DNA from: Pyrrhosoma nymphula
Lineage: Eukaryota; Arthropoda; Insecta; Odonata; Coenagrionidae
Length of the DNA: 64,000 nucleotides
Assembly (NCBI GenBank): GCA_963573305.1
Contig: OY754339.1
Location: 88,629,838-88,693,837, forward strand
Reading direction: 5' to 3'
Each line of letters begins with the position of its first letter. Within the stretch, counting starts at the first letter, position 1. The notes beneath the pieces were generated by a model. That model was not told the origin of the DNA. It saw only the letters and a program-made list of their open reading frames with translations, and ran no database searches. This document shows, piece after piece, positions 45,651-58,837 of the stretch. Position numbers and translations under genes: made by a program.

Positions 45651-48600
45651 CCCGCTGAAGGGGTGTACTACAGTTTCATGGTAGCAGCGCTCTAAAAGTT
45701 TTGGGCTGAAGAGCCCTGCCATTGTTCCCTATCCGATCCGAAATGCCACTCATCATATTTCAAAGCAAATAGTGCTAAACAAGGGAGAGAGATTTTTTCA
45801 CAATGCATTTATTTCCTGCTGGCCGATCTACGAGAGATTTATTATCCATACTCGTCACGATTTCCACATCAAATCTTTTAGGAGAGCGTGACACTGGCGA
45901 AAATGTAATGCTCGAACAAGGCGCGATAAATGGGTGGGTACTGAAGATAGGGATGCAAAGAGAGGATAAAGAAAACGGGCCAAAGCTTTGAATATTGCAA
46001 ATGTATTCCGAACTGCGGGGACACGCACGCTTTCGCTGGGGAGGATTCCACGGTCCGGAATGGGGTCTTCCATAATTCAGCAAGTGACCGCATTATGTCC
46101 TTCTTTTTTTTACAGCTGACATTCACCGTGACTCAAAAAGTTCAAGGCATCAAACGTTAGACGGCCTCATTTCATGTTTTACGAGCAGCAGCAATGCATT
46201 AATTACTGATAAGTTTTTGGGGAAAAGACAGTTGACAAATGTCCACATTTACCACTTTGATTCCCCATGGCGATGATCTTGGCTATACATTTTCCGACGA
46301 GCTCATCCTGCTATCCCAGCGAAAGCAGGCAACAAAATAAAAACTTTGTGCTCCTTTAAAGATGATCTGAGCTGCTTCCAAATGCCTTCGTTCACTGCTA
46401 ACACCCAATTCGCAAAACGTTTTACCGAGACAAAATTGGCGTTTGCAATAATCTAGTCCTCATTATCATAACTGAAATTGTTTCGAAAGAGATGGACTTT
46501 TTTACTTCTTTCACATCTACTAAGTCCCTTTCCTCTCGCTAGCGATCGACGACATGATATTCTAGATCAACAGGAAATAAGGCATCTCTTTATGTTGAAA
46601 AAAAGAGCTTCTTTTACTCACGTAATAAAAATAAGTTATATTATAGTTCTTTTGCCAACAGCTACCGATATCACTTTTCAGTAAGCACAGTTTGGATAAA
46701 AAGCTGCAAATGTTGTGACACGTTAAAAATATGCATCAATGGGAATTCGCGAAAAAATGGGAAATTTGAAATGAGATGGGCATGTCATAAGGGTAGCTTG
46801 CCTCCAATGCAAATAGCAGTAACAACACATCACCTGAGTGAACATTGTCTGTGAATACTGTTGGGTGAATCATAGTAGCTTTTTCTAAATGATCTGAATA
46901 TCAGTGAATGTATCAATGGCAGAGTGCATGTTGAATAGGAATACGTCTGACCACCTTAATACACAAAAAAGAAACTGATGACAAGCCTTTCAGGTTTTCA
47001 GGAATAAATTAGTATACATTAAGGGGAATGCTGCTTCGGGGTTTGGGTGTGGAGATTAATCCATTGTGTGCGGTAACCAGCCCCAGCAACTTATTCAGTT
47101 GTTTGTAAATAGGTATTAAAAATGACAAAATGAAGCTTGAACTTCGTTAACGCCACTGTTTTAATATGAACTTACATTACAGGCCAACCTTGCTGTAGGG
47201 TTCCAGTTACACCTGTCATATGCCCTTTCGTCTCATGTTGACTTGCATAGGCTACAGTCACATGGAGACCCGACATTATGCGTCATATACATCTTCACCT
47301 TTATGCATTTTAATGAATTTAAAAATGGAGTACCTCAATATTTGTGTAGCTGAAATTCAAACCAACTGATGGTGCAACATCCTTCGAAAGCTTTAACGTT
47401 CAAGTCGCTGAATAAAAGAGAGTTGATGTAGCACGTTTGTTGCAAACATGCCTCCTAATAACTCTATTCTAAGTGAGAACACATTTACGCCGGGGCATCA
47501 AAGCTAAAGAGGTTACCAAACACGATAGAGTCCATACAAAATCCATGTCCCGGGTTCTGTTTACTCAAAATTCTGCATCCTACATGGTTAAAAACTTAAG
47601 AAATCTTTTTAAAAAACTAAAAACGAATATATCCGAGGTCAAACGAGTCTTAACGGCGCAATTAACGGAGTTGTAGATAATAATCAAGCATGCAGATGCC
47701 ACAACGACTTGTTTGTTTTGATCTAAGGCATCGACCGGCTCAGGAAATCGTGAGGAAAATACGTGAGGCGGAGATAGAGATGGTAAAAAAAATGCGTGTT
47801 CAATGACGGAGCTTTCTCTCGTTAATTTGACCCAATGATTCCCGATTCGGGATCCCCCACCTCACTTGTAGATGCATATCCTGCGGAAAAAATGCCTTGC
47901 AGTCTTGGTATTCACCGAGACCGGTTCTCCTCGGAGGGAAAAGAATAAAATGAGAGAGACACCGAGAGAATGAAAAAATAAACAAAAAACCCTCGCCCAC
48001 TTTTACGATCTTAATGTAAGTTCTTTTTCTCCTTCATCCCACCTCATCTGACCCGTGAGCCTGGAATGCTCCGGACAAGAGGAGTGGTGATTAGAATGGT
48101 CGAGAGGGGAAGGTGGATGAAGGAGGGTGTATGGAGTGAGGAAAGGAAAAGAAGGTGCTGGCGTTTTAATTCGCTTCACTCTTCCCCACCTGCTTTCGTG
48201 GGGCCCGGCCGAGAATGCCAGTCCAACACATATACGCGCGACGCCTCGGCTTAAATCACTGCCCGGGGAGCATCGAGATAGGAGAAGAAACGAGGAGGAC
48301 TAAGTAAGAGTACGTAGGGAGGTAGATGGAAGGAGAGTGGGCATCAGAGAAGGAGATCTCTATGCCCACACTCCGGACACTTTTTTTTCCGAGATGGACA
48401 AGGGCTATAATGACCGAGTCATAACGGCTTGCCCTTCCCCTTTCCTCTCTCCGCCTCCGAGTTTGAATTGAGCGCACAACACCTGGACTAGCAAATTATT
48501 CGCGTCCATACTTTAGTTCCCTCTTTATCACGGATCACATGACCGCTCGGAATACAAACAAGAGGGGTGTTAATGGGGAAAATGTGTGCTCGGAGTTGAT

Positions 48601-50377
48601 TATTTGTGTCTTATTCTTCTCATGACTATTTACGCTTCAAGAAAGAGGTGCCCCAAGGGAAAGGGTAATAGGGGTAATGGGAAGGATGAAGACGTTAGGG
48701 AACAATCTCCAACGGTTGCTAAGATTTTCAACCTTATCATTCACATTTTGTTGCTAATTTTGGCTAAGCATTCATTCCTAATTATTCTATGCTGATTCTT
48801 TTACGCCCTGGTAGTTATTCCTGCCTAAACTCGGGTTATTTAGCATAAATCTCATGAGACCTTCCATTCTACTTCGTTGCAAAACGACCGATGTTGTCGC
48901 GGAAATACAGAATGGATATCAATGAAGACTACGACCTTTAATGTTCTCCTATCACCACCATTCTGTATAAGAGTTTACATGATCAGTCAGGTGCTTCCCT
49001 GACATATTGCTCTCCATGAAGGCGCTCGCTCATAGATATTCGGTATTTATTGAGGAAAGGGCAATATTATACGAGATATTATATCAGTGATATAAAAACT
49101 AAATAAAAAGCAACGAATGCTTTTAAATAAGATATAAGCCTTTATTTATGCAAAATTCTGTATCACCTGGCCCAAGAATATTATTGGCGGCAAGAAGTAT
49201 AACGACCCTGAAAGGATCGCAGGTCCCTAGCACACAGTACTAGCACACAGTACCCTCACGATTCATGGTGTTGATTATACTGACCATATAAAAATTACTT
49301 GCCTTTCATACCGCCTTCAAAGCGCTAAGGTTTGCGCTAATTTTATAAACGAATCGTACTAAGTTTTTCACCGAATATTATGTAGTTTATAGTTAAAACT
49401 CCTTTGAAGCCCCTTTTAGGGAACATTATTTTTTTTAAATAACGATAAATCCGAGTGAATCGTTAATAGCTCTTGATATTTGGTGATGAAACCAAATTCT
49501 TACTATCTTCATGCAAGGAGGAATGTTCAATCTAAGCCTTTAATTTAATGTTCAGGAGAATGACCCTCGAGATGCCGGGAATAGAGGTTTTCAACACAAT
49601 TTTAAAAAACCTTTTTTTTTTTACTGTATCTAAAGGATAAAAATTTCGGGGAGAATTAATTTGAGACACAAAGTATATAAATTAACGTTTCGCCTCGCGA
49701 AAACTAGGGTATCGGACGTGGAAAAACAGTGGTAGAAGTCCCTCTTCATTGTGGTTATCTAGGAGATTCCGGCCGTTAGTTCCAACGATTGCGGTCTCCT
49801 TCGCAGACCGTATGGGCGAGATCATTTCGCTACGCTGCTGATTCCCGTCTCTCCCATCTAATTTCTATTTCCCTCGCGCTACAATTTCTTTCTTTTGTTC
49901 GCGATAATTACGACCGTGTGCCATAGCCTTCAATCCTCCCCCTCCCTCCCACCTCATCCCTCTGCAGCCAGAGCACCCCTCACCGGTGGCTCGCAGTTTT
50001 ATATGTAGATTTAATAACACGCTACTCACGGTAAAAAAAAATATATGAGGTGGTGGCTGATTTCGGCGGCGCGGCGGTTTCGAGCTTAGGAAAGGGGTCC
50101 GGGAGAGGTTAATGGCTAAATAAAAAAGGAGAAGGATGGCTCGGCACGCGCCATCAAAATGCCTCTCACCTGTAATCTTCAAGCGGCTGCTGCTGTTGCC
50201 CTCTGCCGCGGAAGGTTCGGAAAGGCAGCGGCTGCACGTTCACGGCGGGGAAAGGACTTCCTACTCGTGTTTAGATTGAAGTGAGAACAGCGGGATACCT
50301 ATAGTGAGAAGAGAAAAAGGCACTATTTCAGTGGTTGTACCCCTTGACTGCCCTCATGCAAGTGGTATGCAAGCAGC
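45651..50377. other. No gene seen; 4.7 kb of mostly unique DNA
   Basis: Open frames reach 105 codons (49865-50182, minus) and none is recognised. 48060-48160 and 48260-48350 are purine-rich. A 13-bp tandem TAGCACACAGTAC lies at about 49227-49253. No SINE, LINE or inverted repeat was identified. Confidence 0.55.
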
Positions 50378-50937
50378 GAAGTTTGAGCGAGATATTTCCC
50401 TAGTCATAATGGACACCATACTCGAATTTTACATTTTTATTTCAGCGTCAGTAAGAAGTGTGAAGTAAATATGGTAATATTAATGTTGCACAAATATATT
50501 TATTACAATATTACAAAAATTCTCAGCAATAAAATAAATATTACCACATAAGTCTCTAACTTGACACATTTTTTCACGTCGTACGGCTAAAAAGTCATCA
50601 CAATTGCAAATTTGTTGTGATTCTGTAAAAATCACTGCCGTGAGTAATTGATTAAATTTAATAAATAGTTGAGAAAACATACAAACTGCAAACCGTTAGT
50701 TTTTCTACGAAATCCAGGTGTTATGAATTATAAATGTTTTCAATATTCTCCCTCTGGAGCGCATAGCCGTAATATATCCCTCGTAGAACAGATTGTATTT
50801 TTAAGCAAATTGTTCGAAAAGTAGTTCGGCACGGGGTTGATATTTCGATATCATTGGAAAGATGATATTTTTTCATTAAAATGAGGTCAAGTTAATAAAT
50901 TTCTAGGTGAAGTGATTTTTCGCTCGAACTACCTTAA
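50378..50937 (-). mobile_element. TTAA-MITE, full copy C
   Basis: Minus orientation. Left edge AAGTTTGAGCGAGATATTTC (TTAA eroded), right edge TCGCTCGAACTACCTTAA with TTAA at 50934-50937. Interior blocks ACACCATACTCGAATTTTAC, TTGACACATTTTTTCACGTC and CCTCTGGAGCGCATAGCC align with the other copies. Confidence 0.82.
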
Positions 50938-51963
50938 CAACATCGGAAGCCCCTGGACCAAGTAATGCAAAGGATTTCATGAGAGATTTTGTATAAGACA
51001 GTGCACGTAGGGATTTCCATGTGCTGGTTTGACCCCCACGCACTAGGGGCTGTACTCAGGTGGGCAGATGCATTAAGACGGCAATTGATGCAGGATTAAA
51101 GATAAGTTTCAATGTTGTTTGAATATATGCTCAGGTATTTCTGACGTAGGAGCCAGAAGTTACGCGCTATTTCCTTAAAAATAGATCAGCGTACAGATCT
51201 GAGCAACAAATCCATGCACTTGACGCAGATAATTAGCGGGGTTTAACGACGATATTATTTCGCCCCGAAGCTATATCGGTGAATTTGACAAACCAAATAA
51301 AATAACACAAAAATCATATCATCATAAATACTTCATCCTATCCTCCAATACGCTATATCCTATACTCTAATAACAGCAAGGTTTGATTGTTGGTGCACGC
51401 AACGATCTCAAAAATGTGATTTTGACCAAACTTTACCTATGCTTTTTTCGGGTCCAAATAAAGACTTAGACTTCTCCACCTAAAAAAGTCTTCAATTTAA
51501 GAAAAATTAATTTAAAGTTTTGAAATTAAAACATGGAGTTAAATGGGTTGATAAGGTGGATACCTAATAAACAACTATCCAAACAAAAAGTCAACTGTTT
51601 GCTTTTAAACTATTACAGTAAATTCAAAAATAATTTAAAATAAAAGGTATACATGTAATGCCTAGAAGCCGGTCAAGGAAAAGGGTTAATTATAGTTTTA
51701 TCCAGCCGTCACCTTCAAGAAACACAGGTATACAAATCTGAACTTTCTACAGAATATCTAAAAATTCGAGAAATACTTACCAGGCATGCTAAGATCCAAG
51801 GGAGGGCAATACTGGCGGATGTAACTCTGGCTCTGAGTGAGTTGCAATAGAAGGAGCGGATTCAATATTTCATTGAAAGGTAATAAAATAGTCTCCACTT
51901 ATTAGCTCACCTTTTTAAACTTTATCACGCATTAATATTATCAAGGAATGGATACAAAACCGG
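50938..51963. other. No feature seen
   Basis: Unique AT-rich sequence without a notable frame. Confidence 0.5.
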
Positions 51964-52170
51964 CAGACAAGTTGTAACATGTTCTTCTTTTTTTTACTGT
52001 CTAACAAGAACTACACATTGACATTTTACATATTGTTTCGTATTCAAACTACCTAATTCCGTACTTCCATATATGTAATCTTTCTTTAAATATGAAACAA
52101 AATTTAAAATGTCAATTAGCAGTTCTTGTAATGCAGTAAAAAAAAATATTTACATGCAAAATCTTGTCTG
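51964..52170. mobile_element. Foldback element, about 207 bp
   Basis: Arms of about 85 bp: CAGACAAGTTGTAACATG, TTTTTTTTACTG, AACAAGAACTAC and ATTGACATTTTA match, in order, the complements ending at CTTGTCTG (52163-52170). Pairing is imperfect. No TSD seen. A further ACAAGAACTACG lies at 52289. Confidence 0.65.
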
Positions 52171-55100
52171 TTAGTATTGCATTCATTCTGTAAAAATATC
52201 TATGCCAACTTGTATTAAAAGGATGATCAAAGAAAAAATAAAGTTTATAAAAGATGATCTAATAAGTGCAGGCTCTTTTTTCGCTATCATACAAGAACTA
52301 CGAATTTGTACTCAAATTAGGGAGTAAACTATTACTATTAGATCCATTTATTTTATTCAATCTTTAAATTAAAGCTGATAAATTAGCCCGCACTAGTTAC
52401 CTCATCTTATTTTATTTACTTCAGAAATTTATTTTTGGTATTCTATCTCCCTATATTTTGTATGAAAATTTAAATAATTTACAACATAGTCTTCGCGTAC
52501 AACTAAAAAAGAAACTACCAAGCAACGCTCGGTCTTCTCGGTACATTTACTTAAACATTACATTTCAAAAAAACTCATTTTTTTTAATTGGAGGCAAGGG
52601 TATTTAACGTCAAACCTCTTGCCCCCAGGCTACGTTGTATTAGTTATTGTTTTCCAACCCTTCTGATGTTTTTCATTCAGGAGTATTCATGCCTGATCCA
52701 CCCTTTCCGTGTCTCCTTAGGCTACCCAACGTGAAACACTTGTCTCACAGTATAATGGTGGAGCAATTTTGATTCCATCCAACAAGACGGAAGGAAGCTT
52801 TCAAAAGAATCTCTCCTTGGGCGTTTTACCCTCGCGGGTCTCAATCCATTAGCCACTCGCCGGTGGAATCCCCGCCAGGATCACAGCCTCTCGCGAGCCA
52901 AAGAGCTCCCGCCGGAGTTAAAACATCCTCACGAGACCATAGAGACTGCAAGGTGAGGGGGTAAGCACGTGGTCAGGCGCCCGGGAAAGCTGTTCGGGAA
53001 CGCCGGGAGGTGGAAAAAAGTGAACGGGTCGCAAGATGGATGGGAGACGAAAAATAAGATGAGAAGGACACGATAAAAAGTCTACAGCCCGATCGCTTTT
53101 TGCTCAGCGTACGCAGAGAACGAAAAACACTGCCTCGTCCAGCGGAGTGGAACGGACGGAGGGACGGGAATAAGAGAAGGATTGAGAGAAGAAGGGAGAG
53201 ATTGGGGAAGGAGAGGAAGCCAAGAGCAGTAAGCATTATATATATATATTTATTTTTTTTAAAGCAAGGCGTGTGCGTCGGTCGGTTAGGGATTGGCCCA
53301 AGGGCCCAAAAGGGCAGGTGCTATCCGCCTAACGTCCGCTATCCAGGCACAAGGAGGAAGCCACTTAATGGCGGAGTGGAAGAAAAAATGGAAGAAATCC
53401 ACGCAGATGTATTAACACGCGTCCGTCTGCTAATTCCATACATCGAGATACGTTTTCGAGACAGATTTAATCGTTTCTGCCCTGAAATTGTTTTTTCGCC
53501 GATTAGATCTAATTTTTTCCCCCGAGACAAACCAGATACAACAAGGACATCCATGTTCAGCTCGTTAACATGTTTCGAGGTTCCTCCATGATACCATATG
53601 ATCACGTGCCATCCATTATTAAGATCATTTATTCCTTGAAATCAGTATCGACAGATAATTCTTGTGATTTACTTTTTAAATCACCAGGGAGGTGGGTACT
53701 ATCTAAGCAAACGGATACAACTCATGGTAGATTAATATCTTCGAATTTTACGCTATCAATTCTAGGTTCTCATGATGTAATCTCTTTCATACTCAAATTT
53801 ATGTAACATTACGATGTAAAAAACAGCCAATGTGGTGCTTAAAGTGATTAAAATTAAAAGGTTCTCATGTCTTACTGGTTAAAAGTGTGGCATACATTTC
53901 CTTTTAAGGTCCAGACTGGAACCGAAAATGAGCCACCACCTTTTCAATTTACTGCATTGGTGATACTGTCCACGAAAGATAATGACGGCCTTATCAAGGA
54001 GGCAATTAAAGGAATCACTGAATTTCGCTTTTCCCTTTACATATTCGTATAATTATAGTTGGTGTTAATGAGTTTACTTTTTCATGAACTGAACTGAATA
54101 GGACTTGTTTTATTTTGCACTTCTTCTAGTTTAAGGCAATCTGGACGCAAAAGAGGTTAATCGATATCCAAGTGTGAAAAAAAATCCTGATTATCTAAAA
54201 AAAATGATAAGTACATCAAAGAAGAGAATAAATGGAATCATACGGTATGATAGCACAGGGGAATATTGAAGCAATTAAATTTCGCACTCGGCCACATTGA
54301 ATTCGTCAGTTGTGCAGTTAATAAGTCCAAAACATATGTATTAAAAAGTGGAATCGCTGCGGTAACGAAATGATTTATCAAGATAAACGCAATATTAAAA
54401 TTATTTACAAGAAAGCACGGCATTATTCATAGAATGAATGGAAACATTGCGCTTGATAACGTTCTTTATTACATGCTAATAATAATAAACTATACTCTTT
54501 ACACGACAATGGCAATTGCAACAAGGAAAAAGTAAATGGTTACTGTGAATAGCCTCAAAACGATGTCAAAATAGAGGAAAACAAGTCCTCATGTGTAATG
54601 GCGTTCAACGCCGAATTTACCCATCTTCCAAATACTCTCGTTGAAAATTCTGTTCATAACAATTCATTAGTCTACTTTTGATCATCAGCAGTCATCAACC
54701 CGAAGATTTTTTTATCAACAGAAGCTCTTAATTCGCCATTCTGCCGACCGTTTTATTACTTCGTAATCCTTCGTTTACACGTCCGTCCCAATTTTTCTAA
54801 TGTAATGCATTTTTAGTCTTCCTCAGTACCTTACAATTAACTTTCATTCCAGTTTTGTTTTCAAGAGGCTGATACGGCTCAGAATATTTCTTGTGAGATT
54901 TTATCTTTCACTCAGCAGAATTTTCAATGAGCAAATTTCTCCTAAGCCCTCCGTAAGATATCTTTCTTGTGTGATTCACACAAGTCTTCGATAAAAACCA
55001 CATCTCCATTGCTTCCGACAATCTTTCTTCTGCAGCTTTTATCGTCCGAGGTTTAGTACTACTTGAGAGCCTGCTCAAAATGTATGCTCTAATGAAGTGC

Positions 55101-55679
55101 TGCCAAACTTCCAAGATTACATCGCTATTCTAGATATAGATAAGTTTCTTATTTAAACTTTTCTTCCACTGTGGAACGGTGACTCCCGCGAAGGAAGCTA
55201 TTGAGGAGGTCGCCATTTATCTTCAGCATAATGAGCGAACATGTGTGTGTATCGCGAAACCGCAGCTAAGGGGAAATATAGATAGGTGTATCCACAACTC
55301 ACCTCCCATCAATCATCGACCATACCAGCCGACCCTTTCTCTTCCTCGGCTGAGGGCACACATTTGAAAAATCTGTCCCATTTAGTGCTTCAACACCGTT
55401 CTCCCTGCAGTCAAAACAAATCCATCTGGATTAGCACGTCAGTCCATGGCAAGGGGCACGAGCGTTTACAATCCAGGCCCACGGCCTCAGCGGCCAAGGA
55501 ATGAAGTTGTCCCGACAACCTTCTGATAGCACATAACCTTATCGTCTACACCAATTCACTCAAATTGTGATTACTAGTAACTTATAATTATAAATGGAGA
55601 ATCTGCATTATTTTTTTATTTAACAACAACTACCAAAAAATCTCTTATCTGGCCTTTACATCGGGGTATTACCAATTAA
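52171..55679. other. No gene seen; 3.5 kb of unique DNA
   Basis: A TA-rich microsatellite lies at about 53236-53250. The 163-codon frame 53100-53591 begins in a purine-rich basic stretch and has no recognisable motif. Nothing else is supported. Confidence 0.55.
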
Positions 55680-55800
55680 CAACGGACGAGCATACACAAC
55701 CATGTACTGGGAGGTGAAAAATCCTCCCTTCGTACCTGCGACCTTCGGGTTAGCAGGCGAGGACGTAATTCGCCGCCACCGAGGCCGGCATTATAAGAAG
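55680..55800 (-). mobile_element. tRNA-derived SINE, family B
   Basis: Minus strand: CCTCGGTGGCGGCGAATTAC, CCCGAAGGTCGCAGGTACGA (B-box position), a body with AGGATTTTTCACCTCCC, and the tail CATGGTTGTGTATGCTCG. Same arrangement as 23125-23250 (tail CATGGGTGTATG). Confidence 0.6.
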
Positions 55801-56256
55801 TAATTTTAACATTTATATTTCTGGAATGTTACGCGGTATTTAGTCATAAAATTAAAAAAAGTGAGGATATGAACTTAAATGCTCGTCAGTGGAGCTTAAG
55901 TAAGGGAAAACCTCAGGATATAAATGGTGATCGATTATCTTCGTCTGAAGTTGTCCAAGAAGAGGGTTCAATGTTCAAGATATTCATGCAAATCCAAATA
56001 AAAATTTTGCTTCACGAAGGTGCAGAAGAGGTGGCGCTCATTAGATATTAGAAAGAGAGAAAAATATTTTTCTTGCTATCCATATTTACCTTTATGCTGA
56101 AAACAAATAACTGATTATCTGGTTGAAAACTACACTTAGTTCTCAATCCGGGGGATGGGCTCGGCACTTCAGATATTTACTCCTTGTTTTGAAGAAAAAA
56201 ATTGAATGGTATTTATTTCTCGACCTCTTATACTAATCGGTGCAAATATCAGGAGA
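55801..56256. other. No feature seen
   Basis: Unique AT-rich sequence; the 60-codon frame 55869-56051 is unrecognised. Confidence 0.5.
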
Positions 56257-56724
56257 TTTTAGGTCAAATGATATTTTTTTCAAACTTCTCCCAACGTTTC
56301 GGACCTTTATTGGTCCATCTTTAGTGCATTTATATTAGTTGTGGATTCTCTTGAGTCACTATTAAAGCTTCGATCTTCCATATTCAGTTACTTGTGGTGG
56401 GCGTAGTCCATCCTGTTGAACCCGGTATCGGTGTTATCTATGTTCTTTTCTGGATGAAATGATATTACCACCTTCTTCTTTACGAGGAGCAAATAGAGGT
56501 AATGTAGCTCCATTTATCTGATCATCACTAGGTGGCCTCATCCCTCAAGGGCAAACTACACCAAAATGTATCTATGCTATGTAAATATTTGAATGCCATT
56601 GTTTTTATAAGCAACATGATTATCTGTTGTCTACGTGATATTAAAGCCATGAAGATGGATCATTCAAGGTCCGGAACGTTGGGAGAAGTTTGAAAAAAAT
56701 ATACATATATTATTTGACCTAAAA
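56257..56724. mobile_element. Inverted pair of hammerhead-like ends around 310 bp
   Basis: Terminal inverted repeats of about 75 bp: TTTTAGGTCAAATGATATTT and CAAACTTCTCCCAACGTTTC against GGAACGTTGGGAGAAGTTTG and TATTATTTGACCTAAAA. Each arm contains a decayed core, AAAGATGGACC..GGTCCGAAACGTT on the left (minus strand) and TGAAGATGGATC..GGTCCGGAACGTT on the right. The GGACC/GGTCC helix II is intact on the left. The centre is unique and non-coding. Likely two pseudo-LTR-like ends in inverted orientation. Confidence 0.7.
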
Positions 56725-56789
56725 AATTGAATTTGTTTCTTAGTTTTTGAATTAATTTAGCCAGTATCTTATGTACAACTAAACTCCAA

Positions 56790-57835
56790 TCTTTCCAATA
56801 ATGTAAAAATATTAACCCCTTACCGAACTACTTTTCGAGCATATTTTCCTGATAATACAAGTTGTTTTTACATGGGATTGGTTACGGCTGTGCACTAGGG
56901 CGGATCGGAAAAATTGATTTTTCGCGGAGAAACTTGGCCCTTTGGGAAAAGTTGTTAATGTGACTCAAAATAAGGCCAGAAAAATTTTGGACCTCTATGT
57001 CAACCCTATACCCTGGCGCCGTGGTCATTTATGGGGAGGGGGGCTGAAAATGGAAAAAGTCATGTTTTTATAGCGGTTTCCCATGGATTTTGTCGAGTTG
57101 CGAATCTTTAGGGCTTAAATTTCGTCCATTTGGACGTATCTGCAGCAGTTAAGCTAAAAATTGTCTTTTTTGGGTGCGCGGCCGCGCGTAATTATGCAAC
57201 GCCCACGTAGGGTCGCGACGCGTCACAGCGCAACGGTCAGCAGGCCGCTCGCGCCTCGTGCCGGCTCGCGTCTCCTACCTGCTCGTGACTGCTGCCTGCT
57301 CGCCGCGAACACAGCAAACTCATCATGCATGTGTCTTCCATCTTTGGTCTAACTAATATTAGATAATTAAAGAATTTCCACGGAAGGGGAAGAATTGCTT
57401 GCAGATTGCGGAAGAATTATTTGAAATTATTTTAATACAACGTCATCTTTAAGGGAGTAAAGAATATTGAAAAAAATAGGATTTTATTATACCTAATTTA
57501 CGTCAAAAAACTAACAGTGTATGTAATTTTTTTTATTTCTCAACTATTATAAAATTAATCTATTACTCACCGCAGTAATTTTTACAGAATCTCAAAAAAA
57601 ATATTCAATTGTGAAGGCTTTTTAGCCGTACGGCGTGAAAAAATGAGTCAAGTTAGAGACTTCCGTAGATGTGTTTATTTAATTATTGAGAATGTTTGTC
57701 ATATATAACTATATTTCTGCGCCATTAATATTACAATATTTACTTCACACTTCTTACAGACGCAGAGATTAAAATATAAAATTCTAATATGATCTCCATC
57801 ATGACTAAGAAACTATCTCGATCAAACTACCTTAA
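56790..57835 (+). mobile_element. TTAA-MITE copy D, split by an insertion
   Basis: Left part 56790-56895 (CCCCTTACCGAACTACTTTT, ACGGCTGTGCAC) and right part 57453-57835 (AAAGAATATTGAAAAAAA to CGATCAAACTACCTTAA, TTAA 57832-57835) together make one family member. Its left terminus is missing and it is cut by 56896-57452 at the point where other copies read GCGCTCCAGAGGGAG. Confidence 0.8.
56896..57452. mobile_element. GC-rich insertion of unknown class inside the TTAA-MITE
   Basis: About 557 bp foreign to the MITE. It begins TAGGGCGGATCGGAAAAATT and includes GGCGCCGTGGTCATTTATGG and a strongly CpG-rich block at 57170-57310 (GCGCGGCCGCGCG, GTCGCGACGCG). Composition is far from its surroundings. 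No TSD or inverted ends could be fixed and the 63-codon frame inside is unrecognised. Confidence 0.6.
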
Positions 57836-58080
57836 AGATGTCTCAAGTCCCGATTTGACACACTTCAATCTTCCATGAAAACTCGCTCGGATTCCGCGAA
57901 GTCCTTCCTCCATCTTTCGGCGGTGGTAGACGCCTCTTTCTCAACTTGACCCTCCGATGCTTGCGCGTTTCCACGTCACTAATGGCGCCCCCCCCCCCAA
58001 CACCTCCCCAGGAATTTCCCGAGTGTGCCACAGCCGGCGTATGTGTGAGATGGAGGAAGAGGACCGAAAGGATGACCGTT
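57836..58080. other. Spacer between two oppositely oriented MITEs
   Basis: Balanced, non-repetitive 245 bp, with a 10-C run near 57988. Frames of 94 (minus) and 76 codons cross it; neither is recognised. Confidence 0.5.
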
Positions 58081-58647
58081 TTAAGGTATTTTGAGGGAGA
58101 GATTTCCCTAGTCATAATGGAGACCATATTTGAATTTTATATTTTAATCTCAGCGTCAGTAAGAAGTACGAAGTAATTATTGTAATATTAATGCCACAAA
58201 GTTATAGTTATCAATGACCAAAATTCTTAGTAATTAAATAAGTATATCTACAAAAATTTCAAATTTGACTCATTTTTTCACGCAGTACGGTGAAAACGCC
58301 TTCACAACAGGTTATTTTTTGCGTTTCTGTAAAAATTACTGAGGTGAGAAATTGACTAACTAGATATAATAAATAGTTGAGAAAACATACAAAGTACACA
58401 CCGCTAATTTTTTGACGTAATCTAGGTGTTTTAGATTCCTATTTTTTTCAATATTCCCCCTCTGGAGCGCACGGCCGTAATCTATCCCATGTAAAACAGC
58501 TTGTATTCTAAGGCAAATTGCTCGAGAAGTAGTCCAGCACGGGGTTAATATTTTGATATCATTGGAAATATGGGAGTATTTAATCTTATTATGAAGTGAA
58601 ATTCATTAAATCCTAGGTGAATTAATATTGCGCGCAAACTACCTTAA
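58081..58647 (-). mobile_element. TTAA-MITE, full copy E
   Basis: 567 bp with TTAA at 58081-58084 and 58644-58647. Edges TTAAGGTATTTTGAGGGAG and GCGCAAACTACCTTAA. The interior includes AATGGAGACCATATTTGAAT, TCACGCAGTACGGTGAAAAC and CTCTGGAGCGCACGGCCG. Both TTAA copies survive, making this the best copy for defining the ends. Confidence 0.87.
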
Positions 58648-58837
58648 AAGAACCCCGTTTGCGACCCTGTTCGCGCAACCCTACCATCTCCGTTGTGCCT
58701 CCGCACAAGAGGGGGAGGGATATTCCGTGTCGCAAAAGCTTTCGTCGGACGGAAGGACGAAGATGCAAGGGGTTGCTTCCTTTCCTCACCCTACCGCCTC
58801 CTTGTTTCAGCCACACCCCTTCTATCCTCGAACCTTC

